Positions 10,446-21,027 are shown, counted from the stretch's first letter. The stretch is DNA of 64,000 nucleotides from an uncultured Pelagibacteraceae bacterium (GCA_902622545.1 CACNQD010000001.1:124001-188000); one strand, 5' to 3'. Notes: a model not told the origin generated them from the letters alone. Translations and numbers: made by a program.

Positions 10446-11258
10446 ATGGATTTTAAAGCATATAAAATGGATGGTTTAGGAAATGACTTTGTTATTATCG
10501 ATCAAAGAGATAGTGACTTTGAATTAAATAAGTCTCAAATAAAAAGTATTTGTGACAGAAAAAAAATTGGTTGCGATCAACTGATTTTAGTTAAAAAAAG
10601 TGAAAAAGTTGATGCTTATTTAATTTTTAAAAATTCTGATGGATCCGACTCAGCAGCTTGTGGTAACGGTACGAGATGTGTAGCAAGTCTTTTGTCAAAA
10701 GAAAATGCTAAAAGTGAAATCACATTTGAAACAGAGAGCGGTATTCTAAAATCTAAAATCTTAAATGAGAATAATATCCAAACTAATATTGGAATTCCTA
10801 AAACAAATTGGAATGAAATACCTTTAGCAAAAGAAGTAGATACAAAGAATGTTGAAATTAAGATAGATAATCTTAATCTTTCAGGGACAGCAGTGAATGT
10901 TGGAAATCCGCATATAATTTTTTTTACTGAAGATTTAGATAAAATTCAAATAAAAGATATAGGGCCTAAAATTGAAAGTAATTCTTTGTTTCCAGAAAAA
11001 GTAAACGTGACATTTGCAAAAAAAATTAATGATAAACATTTTAAGGTTTTACATTGGGAAAGAGGGGCGGGCTTGACTAAAGCTTGTGGTACTGCAGCGT
11101 GTGCTACAGCAATTGCAGGTGAAATAAATAAAGTTTCAATTTATCCTACTGAAATTGAATTTAAATTAGGAAAGATCAAAATAAATAAGGACGTTGATGG
11201 AAATATCCTTATGGAAGGAAATGTATCTAATATAGAAAAAATTCATTTAAACCTATGA
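10446..11258 (+). CDS. dapF: diaminopimelate epimerase
   Basis: MDGLGNDFVIID, DGSDSAACGNGTRC, HWERGAGLTKACGTAACATA. Confidence 0.97.
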   Translation: MDFKAYKMDGLGNDFVIIDQRDSDFELNKSQIKSICDRKKIGCDQLILVKKSEKVDAYLIFKNSDGSDSAACGNGTRCVASLLSKENAKSEITFETESGILKSKILNENNIQTNIGIPKTNWNEIPLAKEVDTKNVEIKIDNLNLSGTAVNVGNPHIIFFTEDLDKIQIKDIGPKIESNSLFPEKVNVTFAKKINDKHFKVLHWERGAGLTKACGTAACATAIAGEINKVSIYPTEIEFKLGKIKINKDVDGNILMEGNVSNIEKIHLNL

Positions 11259-12175
11259 TAAATATTTTTAAAAAATTTAAAGACGGTTTAAAAAAAACTA
11301 CTTCAAATTTTTCTAAAGGTATTAAAGAAATCATAATTAACAAAGAAATTGGTGATAAAGAATTAGAAAAAATTGAAGAATTTTTGATCCAATCAGATGT
11401 AGGGGTAAAAGCATCTTCTGAAATTAGAGAGGAAATTTCTAACCGTAAAATTGATCCAAGTAAAAACGAACTTGAAGAGATTCAAAATATTATAAATAAT
11501 TACATAAACTCTTTATTGAAACCTTTAGAAAACAAAAATTTTTTTAGTAAAACTGAAGCGAGAAAAGCAGTTCTTATCTCTGGAGTAAATGGTGTAGGCA
11601 AAACCACAACAATTGCAAAAATGTCAAAACTTTATAAATCAAATCATAATGAAGTAATTTTTGCAGCTTGTGACACATTTAGAGCAGCAGCAATTGATCA
11701 GCTGGAGAGATGGTCAAAAAAATTAAATTGCGAAATAATTAAGTCCGAACCAGGAAGTGATCCTGCATCCGTTGCCTATAAGGCTATGGAGTTTGCAAAG
11801 AACAATAATATAGATATTACTTTAATAGATACAGCGGGTAGATTGCAAAATAAAAAAAATTTAATGGATGAATTTAAAAAAATTGGAAATGTAATAAAAA
11901 AAATAGATGAGAAAGCGCCACAAGATGTAATTTTAGTCTTAGACGCTACATCTGGTCAAAACGCAATAAATCAAGTCGAAGAATTCAATAAGATTATACC
12001 AATCACTGGGTTAATTATGACCAAACTTGATGGTACAGCAAAAGGTGGTATTTTAATTGCAGTTTCTAAAAAATTTCAGTTACCGATTATCGCTTTGGGG
12101 TTTGGTGAAAAAGAGGATGATCTTCAAATCTTTGATAGTGAAAGTTTTTCTAAAAATTTCATTAATTTTAATTAA
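11255..12175 (+). CDS. ftsY: SRP receptor FtsY
   Basis: ISGVNGVGKTTTIAKMSKL, AACDTFRAAAIDQLERW, DTAGRLQNKKNLMDE, TKLDGTAKGGIL. Confidence 0.96.
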   Translation: MINIFKKFKDGLKKTTSNFSKGIKEIIINKEIGDKELEKIEEFLIQSDVGVKASSEIREEISNRKIDPSKNELEEIQNIINNYINSLLKPLENKNFFSKTEARKAVLISGVNGVGKTTTIAKMSKLYKSNHNEVIFAACDTFRAAAIDQLERWSKKLNCEIIKSEPGSDPASVAYKAMEFAKNNNIDITLIDTAGRLQNKKNLMDEFKKIGNVIKKIDEKAPQDVILVLDATSGQNAINQVEEFNKIIPITGLIMTKLDGTAKGGILIAVSKKFQLPIIALGFGEKEDDLQIFDSESFSKNFINFN

Positions 12176-12178
12176 TCA

Positions 12179-12988
12179 CTATATAATTTTTAAAAAATTT
12201 TTAATTTTTTCTAACAACTCTTCATCAAATTCCATCATGTGGTCATCATCTTTTCTAAAATAACTTAACTTGGGTTCAGAAAACTTTTCGAACATTTCTT
12301 TCCCCATGCTGAAAGGGACAATTTTATCTTTGTCACCATGCATTACCATTTTAGGAAAATTTATTTTATCAATTTTTTTTATCGATTCGTATTTATCTTT
12401 CAAAAGTATTTTTACTGGCAAATATGGATAATATATTTTTGATAATTTAACCATTGATGTAAAAGGCGACTCTAAAATTATTCCTGCAAAATTATGTTTT
12501 GATGCTAAATCAACAGCCACTGCAGTTCCTAACGACTCACCGTATAAAATTATGTCTTTGTCAGATACACCAATATTATTTAGCCATTTTTTTGCTGCCT
12601 CAGAATCTTTGTAAAGACCGATTTCATTTGGCTCACCTTTATTACCACTAAATCCTCTGTAAGCTATAATCAAATAGTTTAAATCAAGTTTTGAAATATC
12701 GTTTAATTTATAAATTCTATTTTGAAGATTTCCTGCATTACCATGAAAAAAGAGCAATGTTTTAAATTTTTTATTTTTTACATGATGCCAGCCTAAAAGT
12801 TTAAAATCTGAATTTATATAAACTTTTTCAATTTTATGATTTAATTGATTTTCCTCAAGATAGTTATTTTCATTAGGGTGATACATTAATTTTCGCTGCG
12901 AAAGAAAAATAACGATTACAACCACTAGATAAATGACTGTTAAAGCTATAGCTGAATTTAAAATTATCATTGAAATTTTCTTATACAT
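12179..12988 (-). CDS. alpha/beta hydrolase (BEM46-like), membrane-anchored
   Basis: LLFFHGNAGNLQNR, IAYRGFSGNKGEPNE, LYGESLGTAVAVDLA, MHGDKDKIVP; N-terminal TM helix. Confidence 0.88.
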   Translation of the reverse strand: MYKKISMIILNSAIALTVIYLVVVIVIFLSQRKLMYHPNENNYLEENQLNHKIEKVYINSDFKLLGWHHVKNKKFKTLLFFHGNAGNLQNRIYKLNDISKLDLNYLIIAYRGFSGNKGEPNEIGLYKDSEAAKKWLNNIGVSDKDIILYGESLGTAVAVDLASKHNFAGIILESPFTSMVKLSKIYYPYLPVKILLKDKYESIKKIDKINFPKMVMHGDKDKIVPFSMGKEMFEKFSEPKLSYFRKDDDHMMEFDEELLEKIKNFLKII

Positions 12989-13874
12989 TTTTTTTTTTAT
13001 ATTTTACTAAATAAACACCTAAAAATACTAATATTGTTCCATATACATGGAAAGTTTTTAAATTTTCACCAAAAAACAAAATTCCATAAAAAGCACCATA
13101 CACAGTAAAAAGATATAAAGTGAAACCAGTTGTAGTTGCTCCTAAATATCTTTGAGCATAGGTATACAAGGAAAATGCAATTAACCCTGGTGAGACTGCA
13201 GCAAATATTACCCAAATTATAAAGTTTGTATCAAACGTAGTACTTTTTACAAAAATTTCTTCAGTCAGATAAAAAGGTAATAAACTTAAAGCACCAAATA
13301 AAGATATTAGTGTAAAACGTTCAAATACTTTAAGCGATGACTTCCAATAAAATAGAAATATAGAGTATAAAGCCCAACCAATTGATGCTCCTAACATCCA
13401 GAGATCACCTTTAGTAAACATTAGTTCAATTAATGCTAAATAATCTCCTTTGATAATAATAATTATAACTCCCAATAAACACGATATTAGTCCTATTATT
13501 TTAAGTAAATTCATTTTTTCTTTAAAAAAAAAATAGCTTATTAAAATTATAAAAATTGGAGAAGAAGTATAAATTATACCCATATTTATTATTGTCGTAG
13601 TTTGACCTGCAATAAATGGAAAAGCTCCGCAAACTCCGCATCCCATAAAACCCAAAAAAAACAATTTCTTATATTCTTTAAGTATAATTTTTTTTTTAGA
13701 AAAAATTGTGTAATTAAAAATTAGAAGAATTAAAAAGACTGTTAACCACCGCCAAAAAGCAAGAGATATTGGCGGTATGTATTCAACACCACCTCTTGCA
13801 ACTACAAGATTGCTTGCCATAAATATTGGTTGAATTACTAATAAAGAATAAGCTAGAAGCTCTTTTTTAATCAC
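12981..13874 (-). CDS. DMT superfamily (EamA) transporter
   Basis: About ten hydrophobic helices; EamA-type repeats such as LAFWRWLTVFLILL and TTGFTLYLFTVYGAFYGILFFGENL. Confidence 0.85.
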   Translation of the reverse strand: MIKKELLAYSLLVIQPIFMASNLVVARGGVEYIPPISLAFWRWLTVFLILLIFNYTIFSKKKIILKEYKKLFFLGFMGCGVCGAFPFIAGQTTTIINMGIIYTSSPIFIILISYFFFKEKMNLLKIIGLISCLLGVIIIIIKGDYLALIELMFTKGDLWMLGASIGWALYSIFLFYWKSSLKVFERFTLISLFGALSLLPFYLTEEIFVKSTTFDTNFIIWVIFAAVSPGLIAFSLYTYAQRYLGATTTGFTLYLFTVYGAFYGILFFGENLKTFHVYGTILVFLGVYLVKYKKKNV

Positions 13875-13882
13875 GAAACGTG

Positions 13883-14059
13883 TTATGATTTATCGAAAAA
13901 AGATTCGTATATCATCATTACTATCGCTATACCCATTAAGATATATACTGGCAAAACATCCAAAAAACCAATCATCATGGATCTTGTTAGTGTTGTTGCG
14001 AGTCCAACTAAAAAAAATATTGCAAAACTTAGACCAATAATAACTGTGATTTTATTCAT
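13883..14059 (-). CDS. small (58 aa) two-TM membrane protein, unknown function
   Basis: Manual reverse-strand reading: MNKITVIIGLSFAIFFLVGLATTLTRSMMIGFLDVLPVYILMGIAIVMMIYESFFDKS*. Start overlaps the amidase stop; not in the supplied ORF track (below the length cutoff). Confidence 0.6.
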   Translation of the reverse strand: MNKITVIIGLSFAIFFLVGLATTLTRSMMIGFLDVLPVYILMGIAIVMMIYESFFDKS

Positions 14060-15389
14060 TAAATTTTTTGCTCTCCTTTTCCAGCCAGTTAGCTACACCT
14101 AAAAATCTGTTATCGTCATGCCTGTCGCCAACTAATTGGACACCTAATGGTAAATTATTTTCTCCTTGAAGTAAAGGTAGAGAAATTGCTGGTGTATGCA
14201 TATACGACCATACTCTATTAAAATCAGCACTTCCTGTACTTTTTAAACCTTTATCAGCTACACCAGTACTACATGGACTTAACACTCCATGATAATCTTC
14301 GAATACCTCTTTATAAGACTCATAACTCCTCTCCATAAAGTCAACGGCATCTAAATATTCTTTAGCAGAATGCTTCATACCTTTTGAAATAGCTGATTGC
14401 ATTTCCTTTGAAAGTTTTGATTTTGATTTTTTGTAATAAACTTGAAAGTTATTAGCTAAATCAGTTTCATGTATTAATCTGTGGTATTTGTCTATATCCT
14501 TAAAGTATGAAGGAGTATCAAATACTTCAATATTTTTTTTAAAAGATTTTATAAAATATTCAAATGCCTCTCTGGATTTTTTATCAATTTTCTTCCAACT
14601 ATCTGTCTTATAAAAAATAAACTTTGGATCAAACATAGGTCCTTTTTTACACTCGTCTAACATAAATTCTGAGGAATAATGTATGGTCGCTTTGTCGTAA
14701 GAATCTTTTTTGATTAACACTTTTGCAAGTAAAGCAACATCTTCTACGGTCCTTCCAAAAACTCCTATATGGTCAAGATTATACGAAGTTCTTAAAACTC
14801 CATTACGTGAAATTAATCCATAACTCGGTTTGTAACCAACGACACCACAGTAAGACGCTGGTCTAATCACTGAACCTCCTGTTTGAGAACCAATTGATAA
14901 AGGCGCCATATGAGATGCTATAACAGCTGCCGACCCACTAGAGGATCCACCTGGAGTTCTTGAATAATCGTGAGGATTTGTTGTTTTAGGTGGAGCAAGA
15001 TAAGCCAATTCAGAAGTATTTGTTTTTCCCATGATTAACGCCCCTGCTGATTTAAGTAAATCTACTATCTCTGCATTTTGTGACTCTGTTTTTCCTTTTC
15101 TTAAAACAGTTCCACACTCAGTAGGCATATCATAAGTTCCTATTATATCTTTTAGTGCTACTGGAATTCCGTGTAGAGGGCCTACGGGTTTGCCCGACCT
15201 TCTATGATTGTCTGCCTCTTCTGCCTTTTCTAGAAGAAGTTTTTTATCAAAATGGGCCCAAGCTTTTACATCTTTTTCAAATTTATCTATTTGCTCAATG
15301 TATGATTTACACAAATCAACAGAGTTTAGATCAGATTTTTTTATTTTTTCTGCTATTTCAGAGACAGTTAATTGAAATATATTGGACAT
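14052..15389 (-). CDS. amidase signature family enzyme
   Basis: GPLHGIPVALKDIIGT, TPGGSSSGSAAVIASHMAPLSIGSQTGGSVIRPASYCGVVGYKPSYG. Confidence 0.93.
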   Translation of the reverse strand: MSNIFQLTVSEIAEKIKKSDLNSVDLCKSYIEQIDKFEKDVKAWAHFDKKLLLEKAEEADNHRRSGKPVGPLHGIPVALKDIIGTYDMPTECGTVLRKGKTESQNAEIVDLLKSAGALIMGKTNTSELAYLAPPKTTNPHDYSRTPGGSSSGSAAVIASHMAPLSIGSQTGGSVIRPASYCGVVGYKPSYGLISRNGVLRTSYNLDHIGVFGRTVEDVALLAKVLIKKDSYDKATIHYSSEFMLDECKKGPMFDPKFIFYKTDSWKKIDKKSREAFEYFIKSFKKNIEVFDTPSYFKDIDKYHRLIHETDLANNFQVYYKKSKSKLSKEMQSAISKGMKHSAKEYLDAVDFMERSYESYKEVFEDYHGVLSPCSTGVADKGLKSTGSADFNRVWSYMHTPAISLPLLQGENNLPLGVQLVGDRHDDNRFLGVANWLEKESKKFNE

Positions 15390-15395
15390 TAAAAT

Positions 15396-16757
15396 TTATT
15401 CTGCGAATAAAACGTCTGGTAACCATAAAGCAATACCAGGAAACATATACATTAAAACCATTGCAAATATTACTATTCCAAGAAAAGGCATTATGCCTCT
15501 AAAGATTTGCATTAATTCAACGTTTCTACTTTGCACACCCTTTAAATAATAAGCCGACATTGCCATCGGTGGAGTTAGAAAAGATGTTTGTAAATTTAAA
15601 GCTATTAACATTGCAAAAAAATACGGGTTTACTCCAAAAAATTCTACTAGCGGTAAAAATATTGGGACAAATATAATTAAAATTTCAGTCCACTCTAATG
15701 GCCAACCAAGTAAAAATATTATTATTTGTGTGATAACTAAAAATTGCCAAGGTTGAATATCCATTGATTTAAAAAATTCTTCAAAAACTTCGTGGCCGCC
15801 TAAATATGAGAAAACAGATGCAAATGTCCAAGATCCAACAAATAACCACATAATCATTGCGCTGGTTTTGGCAGTTAGGAAAACAGATTCTTTAAAATTC
15901 TTCCATTTTAATGACTTATAAAAGAAAGATAAAATTAAAGCTCCAAATGCTCCTACTGCAGCCGCCTCTGCTGGAGTAGCTAATCCACCTAAAATTGTAC
16001 CTAAAACTAAAATTATTAATGAGAACAATGGAACAAAAGAAACTAGAACCTCTTTTAAAATTACTGATCTTGGAGGAATTTCCTCAGCTGCAGGCTTAGG
16101 TGCTAAAGACGGATTGAAGTATGCTCTTATAATTACATATAAAATATAAAGGCCTGCTAACATTAAGCCAGGAAATATAGCGGCAGCAAAAAGTCTTAGT
16201 GGAGATAATTGAGCTATTACTGCATATACAATTAACATAATACTTGGAGGTATTAAAATTCCCAAACATCCTCCTGAACATATAACTCCGGATGCAAATT
16301 TTTTATCATATCCTGCTCTTATCATTGCCGGCCAAGCTAAAAGGCCCATTAAAGTTACAACTGCTCCAATTATTCCTGTTGCTGTAGAAAATAATGCACA
16401 TGTTACAAGTGCTGCAACAGCCATTGAGGCTGGTAGTCTATGGGAAGCAAGTCTTATAGCAAAAAACAATTTTGCTACTATCCCAGCTCTTTCAACTAAG
16501 TAACCCATAAATAAAAATAAAGGCACTGCAGTTAAAACTGTATTATCCATTATGGTGTAAGTATTTTGGACTAATAAAGAAAATATCCGATTATCAAGCA
16601 GATGATCCATCCTAGTTGGATCAAAATAAGCGTAATATCCAAACCCAACACCCATAGCTAGTAGAGTGAATGCAATTGGGAAACCTAAAAGAACTGCAAA
16701 TAAAAATAAGCTCATCATTAATATTGCAATTTCTGGATTTGTTAATTCAAATAACAT
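15396..16757 (-). CDS. TRAP transporter large permease (DctM family)
   Basis: Multi-TM DctM-type protein; FSTATGIIGAVVTLMGLLAWPAMIRAGYDKKFASGVICSGGCLGILIPPSIMLIVYA. Confidence 0.95.
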   Translation of the reverse strand: MLFELTNPEIAILMMSLFLFAVLLGFPIAFTLLAMGVGFGYYAYFDPTRMDHLLDNRIFSLLVQNTYTIMDNTVLTAVPLFLFMGYLVERAGIVAKLFFAIRLASHRLPASMAVAALVTCALFSTATGIIGAVVTLMGLLAWPAMIRAGYDKKFASGVICSGGCLGILIPPSIMLIVYAVIAQLSPLRLFAAAIFPGLMLAGLYILYVIIRAYFNPSLAPKPAAEEIPPRSVILKEVLVSFVPLFSLIILVLGTILGGLATPAEAAAVGAFGALILSFFYKSLKWKNFKESVFLTAKTSAMIMWLFVGSWTFASVFSYLGGHEVFEEFFKSMDIQPWQFLVITQIIIFLLGWPLEWTEILIIFVPIFLPLVEFFGVNPYFFAMLIALNLQTSFLTPPMAMSAYYLKGVQSRNVELMQIFRGIMPFLGIVIFAMVLMYMFPGIALWLPDVLFAE

Positions 16758-17334
16758 CAGCTTTTTCGTCTTTCTGAGATGTTCTCATTAATATTTTTTC
16801 AGTTTCTTCAGCACCTGCTGACATTCTCTCTGGCCAATGACCTGTTTTAATACAAATGATCGCTCTACAAACTTCACTAATTCCTTGGATCGTTAATAAA
16901 AGTCCTGACAGTGGAATTATAGATTTTGCCATATAAATTTGTATTTGTGCTGGACTGTTCCAACTAGTTTCTTTAATTTTCCATGCTAACGCTGCATATT
17001 CGTATCCATAAAATACTAGAGCCAAAATTCCAGGAAAGAAAAAAATAAAATATAAAATTAAATCAATCCAGCCCTGAACTTTTGTAGGAAACAATCTATA
17101 AATAACATCCCCTCTAACATGTGCCTCTGTTGACAAACAATAAGCACCTGCCATCATAAAAATTGCACCATACATTTGTAAACTAAAGTCAAAATTCCAA
17201 AGTGTAGGGCTATTAAAAGCGTAAGCCATTATTACTTCATAGCAAGTTCCACCCATAAGTATAACTATGCACCATGAAAAAGCTTTACCCATTGATGCAC
17301 TTAGTGTGTCTGCAAATTTTATGAAAGATTTCAT
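16747..17334 (-). CDS. TRAP transporter small permease (DctQ family)
   Basis: Four TM helices; GAIFMMAGAYCLSTEAHVRGDVIYRLFP; upstream of the DctM-family gene. Confidence 0.92.
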   Translation of the reverse strand: MKSFIKFADTLSASMGKAFSWCIVILMGGTCYEVIMAYAFNSPTLWNFDFSLQMYGAIFMMAGAYCLSTEAHVRGDVIYRLFPTKVQGWIDLILYFIFFFPGILALVFYGYEYAALAWKIKETSWNSPAQIQIYMAKSIIPLSGLLLTIQGISEVCRAIICIKTGHWPERMSAGAEETEKILMRTSQKDEKADVI

Positions 17335-17372
17335 AATATCACTTTACGTTAAATTCTATCTATTAATCAAAC

Positions 17373-17399
17373 AAAAAAAAGGGGGCCATTGGCCCCCTT
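17373..17399 (-). terminator. intrinsic terminator between dctP-type and dctQ-type genes
   Basis: Reverse strand: AAGGGGGCCAATGGCCCCCTTTTTTTT; stem gggggcc/ggccccc with a 3-nt loop, followed by a U tract. Confidence 0.85.
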
Positions 17400-17418
17400 A
17401 ATTAAGATTATATCTTGA

Positions 17419-18573
17419 TTATATTTTTACTTTAGCAATTGGTCCAAACTCATTTTCATATGCTAGTTTGTAATTAGGCTGATTCATCAGCAAGTATTTC
17501 ATTACTCTCTTAGCGTATGCTTTTTGAGAATCGACGATTTTCTTAAAGAAAGGATCTTTCTTATTGAAATCACCGATAACTTTATCCCAACCTTTTAACT
17601 GTTGAGCTAAAATTTCATCTGAAGTTTGGTAAACATTTACTTTATGTTGATTCATTAATTTAGATAAATCAGCTGAATATCTAACTAATGCTTTAAAGTA
17701 GTTATCTGTGTTTGCAGCGTAAGCAGCATTTTTCAATATTGCTTTGTTTGCTGGTGACAGACTATTAAATGTTTTATTGTTAATTGGTATTTCAAACATC
17801 TCTTGAGATTGGTGGAAGCTTCCTAAGTGATAATGCTTAGAAACATCTTGCATACCAAACTGAGAGTCTGAAGTTGGGTTGTTAAACTCAGCTGCTTCAA
17901 TCAAACCAGTTTTCATAGCTGGTTGAATTTCACCACCTGGTAACTGTCTTACGACCATTCCCATTGCAGTAAGAACGTTAGTAGCAAGACCAACTGTTCT
18001 GTACTTCATACCTTTAACGTCAGATACTTTTGTTACGTTCTTTTTAAACCAACCAAAAGGTTGTGCTGGCATAGGCATGTGGAATACACCTGTGTAATCG
18101 AAACCAACTTTTGCAAGTGTTTCTTCATACAGTTTTCTTCCGCCACCGTACTCCATCCATCCCATTACTTCTTGAGATGACATACCGTATGATGGTCCAG
18201 TACCAAATAATGATGCTGCTGGATTTTTACCATACCAATAAGCAGTTACCCAGTGTCCCATATCAACAGCACCTGAACTTACCGCTTGACCGATCTCACT
18301 AGTCTTCACAACTGCTCCAACTGGTTGAAGATCGATTTTTAAAGAACCGCCAGACATGTCGCTAACCATTTTGCAATAGTCTCCTGCCATTTCAAAAAAG
18401 ATGTTAGCACCACTTGGCCATGCAGCTTGCATTTTTAGAGTTTGTGGAGCTCCGAATGCAATGTTTGGCATTGCTACTGCTGCTGTTGCTGCTGCACCAG
18501 TTGCCGCCGCTGCCTTAAAGAACTTTCGTCTTGAAGGAATTTTTCCCTTCAATGATTTTTTTTCTTTAATCAT
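17419..18573 (-). CDS. TRAP transporter substrate-binding protein (TakP-like), twin-arginine signal
   Basis: Tat motif SRRKFFKAAAATGAAATAAVA; KMQAAWPSGANIFFEMAGDYCKMVSDMSGG; KGMKYRTVG; GLIEAAEFNNPTSD resembles the TakP segment. Confidence 0.93.
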   Translation of the reverse strand: MIKEKKSLKGKIPSRRKFFKAAAATGAAATAAVAMPNIAFGAPQTLKMQAAWPSGANIFFEMAGDYCKMVSDMSGGSLKIDLQPVGAVVKTSEIGQAVSSGAVDMGHWVTAYWYGKNPAASLFGTGPSYGMSSQEVMGWMEYGGGRKLYEETLAKVGFDYTGVFHMPMPAQPFGWFKKNVTKVSDVKGMKYRTVGLATNVLTAMGMVVRQLPGGEIQPAMKTGLIEAAEFNNPTSDSQFGMQDVSKHYHLGSFHQSQEMFEIPINNKTFNSLSPANKAILKNAAYAANTDNYFKALVRYSADLSKLMNQHKVNVYQTSDEILAQQLKGWDKVIGDFNKKDPFFKKIVDSQKAYAKRVMKYLLMNQPNYKLAYENEFGPIAKVKI

Positions 18574-18691
18574 TTATTTCTCCTCTATTAGTTAATTAAC
18601 TTGATAATATTAAAGCACAAAATGAACTTGGAGTCTTAGGTTAAAATTGTTCTAAACTTAATTATTTACAACTATTGGTAGTATAAATTTA

Positions 18692-19645
18692 TCAATTTAC
18701 CTTATTTTTGCAGCTACCCGTTTTGAAAAATTCCTCAATGTTATCGATAGCAAGATTAGCCATGGCTGTTCTAGTTTCTTTAGTGGCACTTCCAAGATGA
18801 GGTAGTATGAAAACACTTTTATGTTTAAGATATCCTGGGTTTAAATTAGGTTCATTTTTATAAACATCTAAACCAGCTGCATAAACTTTTCTTCTATCTA
18901 ATGCATCCAGTAAAGCTTCATCGTCTACTATATCTCCTCTAGCTACATTAGTTACTACTGAACCCTTTGGTAAATACTCCAAAGTTTCTTTATTTATAAG
19001 ATTAATTGTTTCTTTTGAGGCTGGGCAACATACAGATAATACATCTGACACTTCCATTAAACTTTTTAGATTATCATGATAAGTAGCCCCTTGTTCTTTA
19101 TCAGAGCTCAATTTAGATCTATTGTGATAATGTATTATCATTCCAAGCGACTTTGCTATCTTAGCAATTTTTTGACCAATACGTCCCATCCCTAAAATAC
19201 CTAACCTTGAGCCAGTTAATTGTTTACCAATCAAATAGTCTGCTGACCATTTCCAATTAGATTCTTTTGCGGCTTGAATACCTTCGCTTGCTCTTCTGCA
19301 AGCTCCTAGAATTAACAATATTCCTATTTCAGCTGTTGCATCTGTTAAGACATCTGGTGTGTTTGTCACTGCTATATTTCTTTTTTTAGCAGCTACTAAA
19401 TCAATATTACCAAATCCTACCGCAAAATTTGATAAAATTTTTATGCTCTCTGGTAATTTATTGATAGTTGCCTCATCCATTTTATCAGTTAGTGATGTTA
19501 ATATTCCATCACAACCTTGGCTTAATTCCACTAATTTAGATTGAGAATAAAGTTCATCATTTAAATTAAGTTTAGCCTCCCATAACTTTGAGGCTTTTTC
19601 CTCATTTGATCTTAGAAGTTTTCTGGTAATTAAAATTTTTTTCAT
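18692..19645 (-). CDS. D-isomer-specific 2-hydroxyacid dehydrogenase (glyoxylate/hydroxypyruvate reductase-like)
   Basis: GSRLGILGMGRIGQKIAKIAK, VTNVARGDIVDDEALLDAL, LPHLGSATKETR. Confidence 0.93.
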   Translation of the reverse strand: MKKILITRKLLRSNEEKASKLWEAKLNLNDELYSQSKLVELSQGCDGILTSLTDKMDEATINKLPESIKILSNFAVGFGNIDLVAAKKRNIAVTNTPDVLTDATAEIGILLILGACRRASEGIQAAKESNWKWSADYLIGKQLTGSRLGILGMGRIGQKIAKIAKSLGMIIHYHNRSKLSSDKEQGATYHDNLKSLMEVSDVLSVCCPASKETINLINKETLEYLPKGSVVTNVARGDIVDDEALLDALDRRKVYAAGLDVYKNEPNLNPGYLKHKSVFILPHLGSATKETRTAMANLAIDNIEEFFKTGSCKNKVN

Positions 19646-19653
19646 TCAACTTA

Positions 19654-21027
19654 TTAATTTAAGTCAAAAATCTTACCAGGATTCATTATATTGTTTGGGT
19701 CAATTGTTCTTTTTATAGACTTCATAACAGGTAAATTATCGCCATGTTCTTTAAGAAGGTAATCTTTTTTATGAAGCCCAACTCCATGTTCTCCAGTAAT
19801 TGTACCTTCTAATTCCAATGTTTTTTCTATAAGAATATCACTAAATTTTCGTATTTTTTGATAGGTCTCTTTTTTTTCTGGATCATAAGGTAGTAAAACA
19901 TGGAAATTACCATCACCAAGGTGACCAACCATTGGGGCTCTTAAACCAAATTTTTTAGCTTCTGCATCAGCAAAGTTTACACACTCAGTTATTTTAGAAA
20001 TTGGTAAACAAACATCAGTTGAATAAACTCTGCCATTATTAATTTGTGCTTTAACAGAATAATAGACGTCGTGTCTTGCCTTCCATAGCTTATTTCTATC
20101 CGTTAAATCTTTTGCCCATTTAAAGGAGCTTCCATTATTATTTTTCGATATTTCTTCGACAATATCGATTGACTCTTTATTAGAAGTTTCTGATCCATGG
20201 AATTCAAAAAATAAAGTCGGTGTAGCTTCTACATCTTTTAATTTAGAGTATTCTATACTAATTTCCATTTGATCTTTGTTAAGCATTTCAATTCTTGCAA
20301 TTGGAATACCATACTGAATTACCTCTTGTGCAGTTTTAACTGCATCCTCTAGAGTTTTAAAGTGACATACAGCACTCATAATACTTTCTGGGATTGGTGA
20401 CAATCTTAGCTGGATCTCCGTAATAACTCCGAGAGTACCCTCGGAACCAATAAATAAATTGGTTAAATTATATCCAGCTGAAGTTTTTTTTGTTCTACTC
20501 CCAGTTTTTATTATATCTCCATTTGGTAAAACAACTGTTAATCCGGTTATAACAGTTTTCATAGTTCCATATTTAACTGCCATTGTTCCTGACGCTGAAG
20601 TAGAAGCCATTCCACCTATTGCTGCATTTGCACCTGGATCGATTGGAAAAAATACCCCATCTTCCCTTAAATAGTCATTCAATTGTTCTCTAGTTACACA
20701 TGCCTGAACTTTACAATCAAAATCTTCTACATTTACACTTAATACTTTATTCATCTTTTCGAGAGAAATTGTAATCCCTTGATCGTTCCCAACCACATTG
20801 CCTTCTAAAGAGGTCCCTGTTCCAAACGGAACAACAGGTATTTTATGTTGATTGCATAATTTTAATATCTTGGAAACTTCTTCATTAGTCTCTGGAAATA
20901 CTACAGCTTTAGACAAAATTGGATCATATGTGTCTTCGCCTCTTGCATAATTCAATCTTGTTGATTCTGACTCAGAAAATCTAGAATTTAGTATTTTTTT
21001 TAGTTCAGACTGAAGTTCGCTATTCAT
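19654..21027 (-). CDS. FAD-binding oxidase, GlcD/D-lactate dehydrogenase family
   Basis: VPFGTGTSLEGNVVGNDQGITISLEKMN, GGMASTSASGTMAVKYGTMK, HLGDGNFHVLLPYDP, GEHGVGLHKKDYL. Confidence 0.94.
   Translation of the reverse strand: MNSELQSELKKILNSRFSESESTRLNYARGEDTYDPILSKAVVFPETNEEVSKILKLCNQHKIPVVPFGTGTSLEGNVVGNDQGITISLEKMNKVLSVNVEDFDCKVQACVTREQLNDYLREDGVFFPIDPGANAAIGGMASTSASGTMAVKYGTMKTVITGLTVVLPNGDIIKTGSRTKKTSAGYNLTNLFIGSEGTLGVITEIQLRLSPIPESIMSAVCHFKTLEDAVKTAQEVIQYGIPIARIEMLNKDQMEISIEYSKLKDVEATPTLFFEFHGSETSNKESIDIVEEISKNNNGSSFKWAKDLTDRNKLWKARHDVYYSVKAQINNGRVYSTDVCLPISKITECVNFADAEAKKFGLRAPMVGHLGDGNFHVLLPYDPEKKETYQKIRKFSDILIEKTLELEGTITGEHGVGLHKKDYLLKEHGDNLPVMKSIKRTIDPNNIMNPGKIFDLN

Noticed and set aside
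18574-18691. Possible riboswitch upstream of the TRAP binding-protein gene
   Set aside because: The leader is AT-rich with no convincing stable helices by eye; nothing beyond an ordinary promoter/RBS region can be supported.
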